Below, one piece after another: positions 5,342 through 7,830 of a DNA stretch of 7,830 nucleotides. Under the pieces are notes generated by a model. That model was not told the origin of the DNA and did no database searches. It saw nothing but the letters and a program-made list of their open reading frames with translations. This DNA is from Proteobacteria bacterium UBA6729. GTDB taxonomy: Bacteria > Pseudomonadota > Gammaproteobacteria > Porifericomitales > Porifericomitaceae. The number at the start of each line of letters is the position of its first letter. The first letter of the stretch is position 1. The stretch is from positions 322 through 8,151 of the forward strand of contig DKIB01000092.1 in NCBI GenBank assembly GCA_002454015.1. Direction: 5' to 3'. The position numbers and the translations under genes were made by a program.

Positions 5342-6292
5342 ATGCCCGGAACAATCCTGACCCTGCTGACCCTGCTGTGCATCCTGCCGATACAGGCGGC
5401 GCCCACCGGGCGGGCCTTTGTAACCAATGAGCGCAGCAACAGCCTGAGCGTCCTGGACACGGACACCCTGGAGCTCATCCAGACCCTGCCCATCGGCAAG
5501 CGCCCGCGTGGCATCGGCCTGGCGCCCGATGGCAGCGAACTGTACATCGCCCTCAGCGAGGAAAACCGTATCGTGGTGCTGGACCCGGACACCCTGCAGG
5601 TGCTGCGGAGTTTTCCGGCGGGCTCCGACCCGGAAGCCTTTGCCGTGCACCCGAACGGTCATATCTACATCTCCAATGAAGATGATGCCCGGGCCACGGT
5701 ATACGATCCACGGGATGGGCGCCAAGTTGCTGATATCCCGGTGGGACTGGAACCCGAAGGGGTGTTCATATCCCCGGATGGCAAGCGGGTGGTCGTTACC
5801 AGTGAATCCACCAATATGCTGCATGTGATCCGGGTGCCTGAACACGACATCATCAAGAATGTGCTGGTCGGTGCCCGACCCCGGGCGGGCACCTTCAATC
5901 GCGCCGGCACCGTGCTGTATGCCAGTTCGGAAGTCGCCGGTGAAATCTCCAGGATAGATGCCGTGTCCTTCAGGATATTGCGGTCAACCCGGCTGGATGA
6001 GGATCGTGCCAAACCCAAGGATGTGTTGCTGGACAAGCAGGAGCAGCGCCTGTATGTGGCCGGGGGCCGGGCCAATGCCGTGTTCGTACTGGACCCGGAA
6101 AGCCTGGAGCTGCGGAAGCGCATTCCGGTAGGCAAGCGCACCTGGGGGTTGGCCATGTCCGCGGACGGTAGCCGCCTCTTCACGACTGATGGCGTCAGTG
6201 GTACGGTGTCGGTGATCGACACCACCACCGACAGCGTGATCAAAACCATCGCGGTCGGCAAGTTCCCGTGGGGCATCGTGATCGATGACTGA
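5342..6292 (+). CDS. Exported YVTN beta-propeller, PQQ-dependent catabolism-associated
   Basis: A 316-residue secreted protein: a signal peptide (ILTLLTLLCILPIQA, cleavage near residues 19-20) followed by about seven YVTN-type blades of roughly 42 residues. Recurring loops are VGxxPxG-like: IGKRPRG (51-57), VGLEPEG (134-140), VGARPRA (177-182), VGKRTWG (263-269) and VGKFPWG (306-311), each followed by an SPDGxxLY-type strand. The order and wording, including the N-terminal GRAFVTNE and C-terminal PWGIVI, match the propeller family found with PQQ-dependent alcohol catabolism and its ABC transporter (TIGR03866-like). Its molecular role is not established; binding or scaffolding in the periplasm is likely. 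The ATG at 5342 is fixed by GGAGG (5329-5333) 8 nt upstream; an in-frame extension back to 5237 overlaps the preceding gene and would lose the signal peptide. Its stop overlaps the next start by 8 nt. Confidence 0.88.
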   Translation: MPGTILTLLTLLCILPIQAAPTGRAFVTNERSNSLSVLDTDTLELIQTLPIGKRPRGIGLAPDGSELYIALSEENRIVVLDPDTLQVLRSFPAGSDPEAFAVHPNGHIYISNEDDARATVYDPRDGRQVADIPVGLEPEGVFISPDGKRVVVTSESTNMLHVIRVPEHDIIKNVLVGARPRAGTFNRAGTVLYASSEVAGEISRIDAVSFRILRSTRLDEDRAKPKDVLLDKQEQRLYVAGGRANAVFVLDPESLELRKRIPVGKRTWGLAMSADGSRLFTTDGVSGTVSVIDTTTDSVIKTIAVGKFPWGIVIDD

Positions 6293-6605
6293 GCCTGCCG
6301 CCATGAACGACTCTACCCGCGAGGCCGTGGAGGCGGCCGCCTTCCGCAGACTGATCGACTTCTTGCGCCAGCATCCGGAGGTGCAGAATATAGACCTGAT
6401 GAATCTGGCCGGGTTCTGTCGCAACTGCCTGTCCAAGTGGTACCTGGGCGAGGCCGTGGCGCGGGGGGTCGTTGATATGGACTATGAGCAGGCCCGCACA
6501 CGCATCTACGGCATGCCCTACTCCGAGTGGAAACAGCAGCATCAGGCCGAGGCCAGTGCGGAGCAACGGCAGGCCTATACACAACGCACCGACAAGTCAG
6601 CCTGA
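6285..6605 (+). CDS. DUF1244 family protein
   Basis: A 106-residue protein that I recognise as DUF1244 by its core: AFRRLIDFLRQHPEVQNIDL, then LAGFCRNCLSKWY (41-53, Cys45 and Cys48) and the second signature YGMPYSEWK (75-83). The family is small, mostly helical, widespread in proteobacteria and without an established function. The conserved CxxC could bind a metal, but I see no other obvious ligands. There is no signal peptide or membrane segment, so it is cytoplasmic. The ATG at 6285 overlaps the propeller stop as ATGACTGA, pointing to coupled translation; a second ATG at 6303 (100 residues) also precedes the conserved core, and neither has a clear Shine-Dalgarno. NadB starts 3 nt after its stop, so it shares a transcript with both neighbours. 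Confidence 0.9.
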   Translation: MTEPAAMNDSTREAVEAAAFRRLIDFLRQHPEVQNIDLMNLAGFCRNCLSKWYLGEAVARGVVDMDYEQARTRIYGMPYSEWKQQHQAEASAEQRQAYTQRTDKSA

Positions 6606-6608
6606 ACG

Positions 6609-7830
6609 ATGATCGACGCCACCCACCTGCCCACAGCGGAAACCGTCATCGTGGGTGGCGGTCTGGCCGGGCTCAGCCTGGCCCTGCGTCTGGCGGATGC
6701 CGATGTTGCAGTTACGGTGCTTGCCAAAACGGCCCTGACCGAGGGTTCCAGTCGCTACGCCCAGGGGGGCATCGCTGCAGCCATCGGCACGGATGATTCC
6801 ATCGCACAGCATGTTGCGGACACCCTGCACACCGGAGCAGGCCTGTGCAATCCACAGGCCGTGCAGCAGGTGGTTGAGCGTGGCCCGGATTGCATCCGCT
6901 GGCTGATCGATGCCGGGGTGCACTTTACCCGGGCCGGGCAGGACTGTGCCCTGACCCTGGAAGGCGGACACTCCCGCCGCCGCATCATCCATGCCGGGGA
7001 TGCCACCGGTCGGGCCGTGATGGAGACCCTGGAACACCGGGCCCGCACCCACACCCACATCCGCCTGCTGGAATATCACATCGCGGTCGACCTGATCAGT
7101 GCGCACCGTCTCGGCCAGTCCGGCACCAACCGCATACTGGGCCTGTACGTACTGGATGTGCGCCACAACCGGGTGATGACCCTGCCGACCCGCAGTGTGG
7201 CGCTGGCCACCGGAGGTTGTGCCAAGGCCTGGCTCTACACCAGCAATCCGGACACCTCCACCGGTGATGGCATCGCCATGGCATGGCGGGCCGGTTGCCC
7301 GGTCACCAACCTGGAGTTCATTCAGTTCCATCCCACCTGCCTCTATCACCCCGGAGCCAAGTCGCTGCTGCTGTCTGAAACGATGCGCGGGGAAGGCGGT
7401 CGACTGGTGCTGCCGGACGGCAAGGCCTTCATGCAGCACTACAGCCCGATGGCGGATCTGGCCCCCCGTGATATCACGGCCCGGGCCATCGATCAGGAAA
7501 TGAAACGGGCCGGGCTGGATTGCGTATATCTGGATGTGCGCCATCTGTCTGCCCGCTTTGTACGCGAGCGCTTCCCTTCCTTGTACAAACGTTGCCTGAG
7601 TCTGGGCGTGGACATGACGTTGCAGCCACTGCCCGTGGTGCCCGCAGCACACTACACCTGCGGCGGCATCATCGCCGGACTGGATGGCAGCACGGCACTG
7701 GATGGCCTGTATGCCATCGGGGAGTGTGCGGCCACGGGACTGCACGGTGCCAATCGGCTGGCCAGCAACTCCCTGCTGGAATGTCTGGTCATGGCGGCTA
7801 CCGCGCAACAGCACATCCGCCGCTATCTGG
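6609..7830 (+). CDS. nadB: L-aspartate oxidase, 3' end outside the window
   Basis: The first 407 codons of NadB, which oxidises L-aspartate to iminoaspartate with FAD, the first step of de novo NAD synthesis (NadA acts next). The protein belongs to the succinate dehydrogenase/fumarate reductase flavoprotein family. Visible are the FAD motif GGGLAG (16-21), SSRYAQGGIAAA (about 47-58), TLEGGHSRRRIIHAGDATG, ALATGG, EFIQFHPT with His241, RGEGG, APRDITARAID with Arg287, AAHYTCGG with His348, YAIGE, and TGLHGANRLASNSLLE with Arg383. These match the substrate- and flavin-binding residues of E. coli NadB (His244, Arg290, His351, Arg386). E. coli NadB has 540 residues, so about 130 remain beyond the edge. 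It is cytoplasmic. The ATG follows the DUF1244 stop by 3 nt with little Shine-Dalgarno, suggesting coupled translation. A long opposite-strand open frame here is only a shadow. Confidence 0.95.
   Translation, partial: MIDATHLPTAETVIVGGGLAGLSLALRLADADVAVTVLAKTALTEGSSRYAQGGIAAAIGTDDSIAQHVADTLHTGAGLCNPQAVQQVVERGPDCIRWLIDAGVHFTRAGQDCALTLEGGHSRRRIIHAGDATGRAVMETLEHRARTHTHIRLLEYHIAVDLISAHRLGQSGTNRILGLYVLDVRHNRVMTLPTRSVALATGGCAKAWLYTSNPDTSTGDGIAMAWRAGCPVTNLEFIQFHPTCLYHPGAKSLLLSETMRGEGGRLVLPDGKAFMQHYSPMADLAPRDITARAIDQEMKRAGLDCVYLDVRHLSARFVRERFPSLYKRCLSLGVDMTLQPLPVVPAAHYTCGGIIAGLDGSTALDGLYAIGECAATGLHGANRLASNSLLECLVMAATAQQHIRRYL

Noticed and set aside
5081..5845. 254-codon open frame on the minus strand
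   Set aside because: It spans two plus-strand genes with signal peptides and family motifs and has no recognisable domain.
6597..7814. 405-codon open frame on the minus strand opposite nadB
   Set aside because: NadB on the plus strand has all its catalytic motifs; the opposite frame is a by-product of GC-rich codon use.

Overview
The window is GC-rich DNA, densely coding and with short intergenic gaps. It reads as a chromosomal segment of a Gram-negative proteobacterium, most likely a gammaproteobacterium. The support is an exported porin-like start, a DUF1244 gene, a proteobacterial-type nadB, and a tungsten aldehyde oxidoreductase cluster of the AorABC kind known from Aromatoleum and Thauera. 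I cannot name the genus. I see no rRNA, tRNA, CRISPR array, insertion sequence or phage gene.

Layout. Positions 1-149 (minus) hold the 5' end of a secreted, porin-like gene with its own sigma70-type promoter at 218-247. Positions 301-4408 (minus, transcribed right to left) form a tight operon: aorA (four [4Fe-4S] clusters, 3935-4408), aorB (tungstopterin catalytic subunit, 2071-3921), aorC (FAD/NAD(P)H subunit, 817-2067), a MoaD-like small protein (572-820), and a 92-residue protein of unknown function (301-579). The last two overlap their upstream neighbours and start at TTG and GTG. Positions 4409-4506 are a divergent control region. It holds two overlapping face-to-face sigma70-like promoters, a 19-bp near-palindrome over their -10 boxes, and a possible hairpin in the aorA leader.

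On the plus strand, 4507-5322 encodes an exported protein resembling the periplasmic binding proteins associated with PQQ-dependent alcohol oxidation, apparently lacking the central part of the family. Positions 5342-6292 encode the matching exported YVTN beta-propeller. A DUF1244 gene (6285-6605) and nadB (6609 to the window edge) follow with almost no spacing.

How the genes may work together: PQQ-alcohol systems make aldehydes in the periplasm, and AorABC oxidises aldehydes to acids in the cytoplasm, passing electrons to NAD+ or ferredoxin. Divergent placement of the two PQQ-associated proteins next to a complete AOR operon, with overlapping promoters, suggests a coordinated alcohol/aldehyde module. 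The PQQ dehydrogenase, cytochrome and ABC transporter are not in this window. The DUF1244-nadB pair belongs to housekeeping NAD biosynthesis and may be only a chance neighbour.
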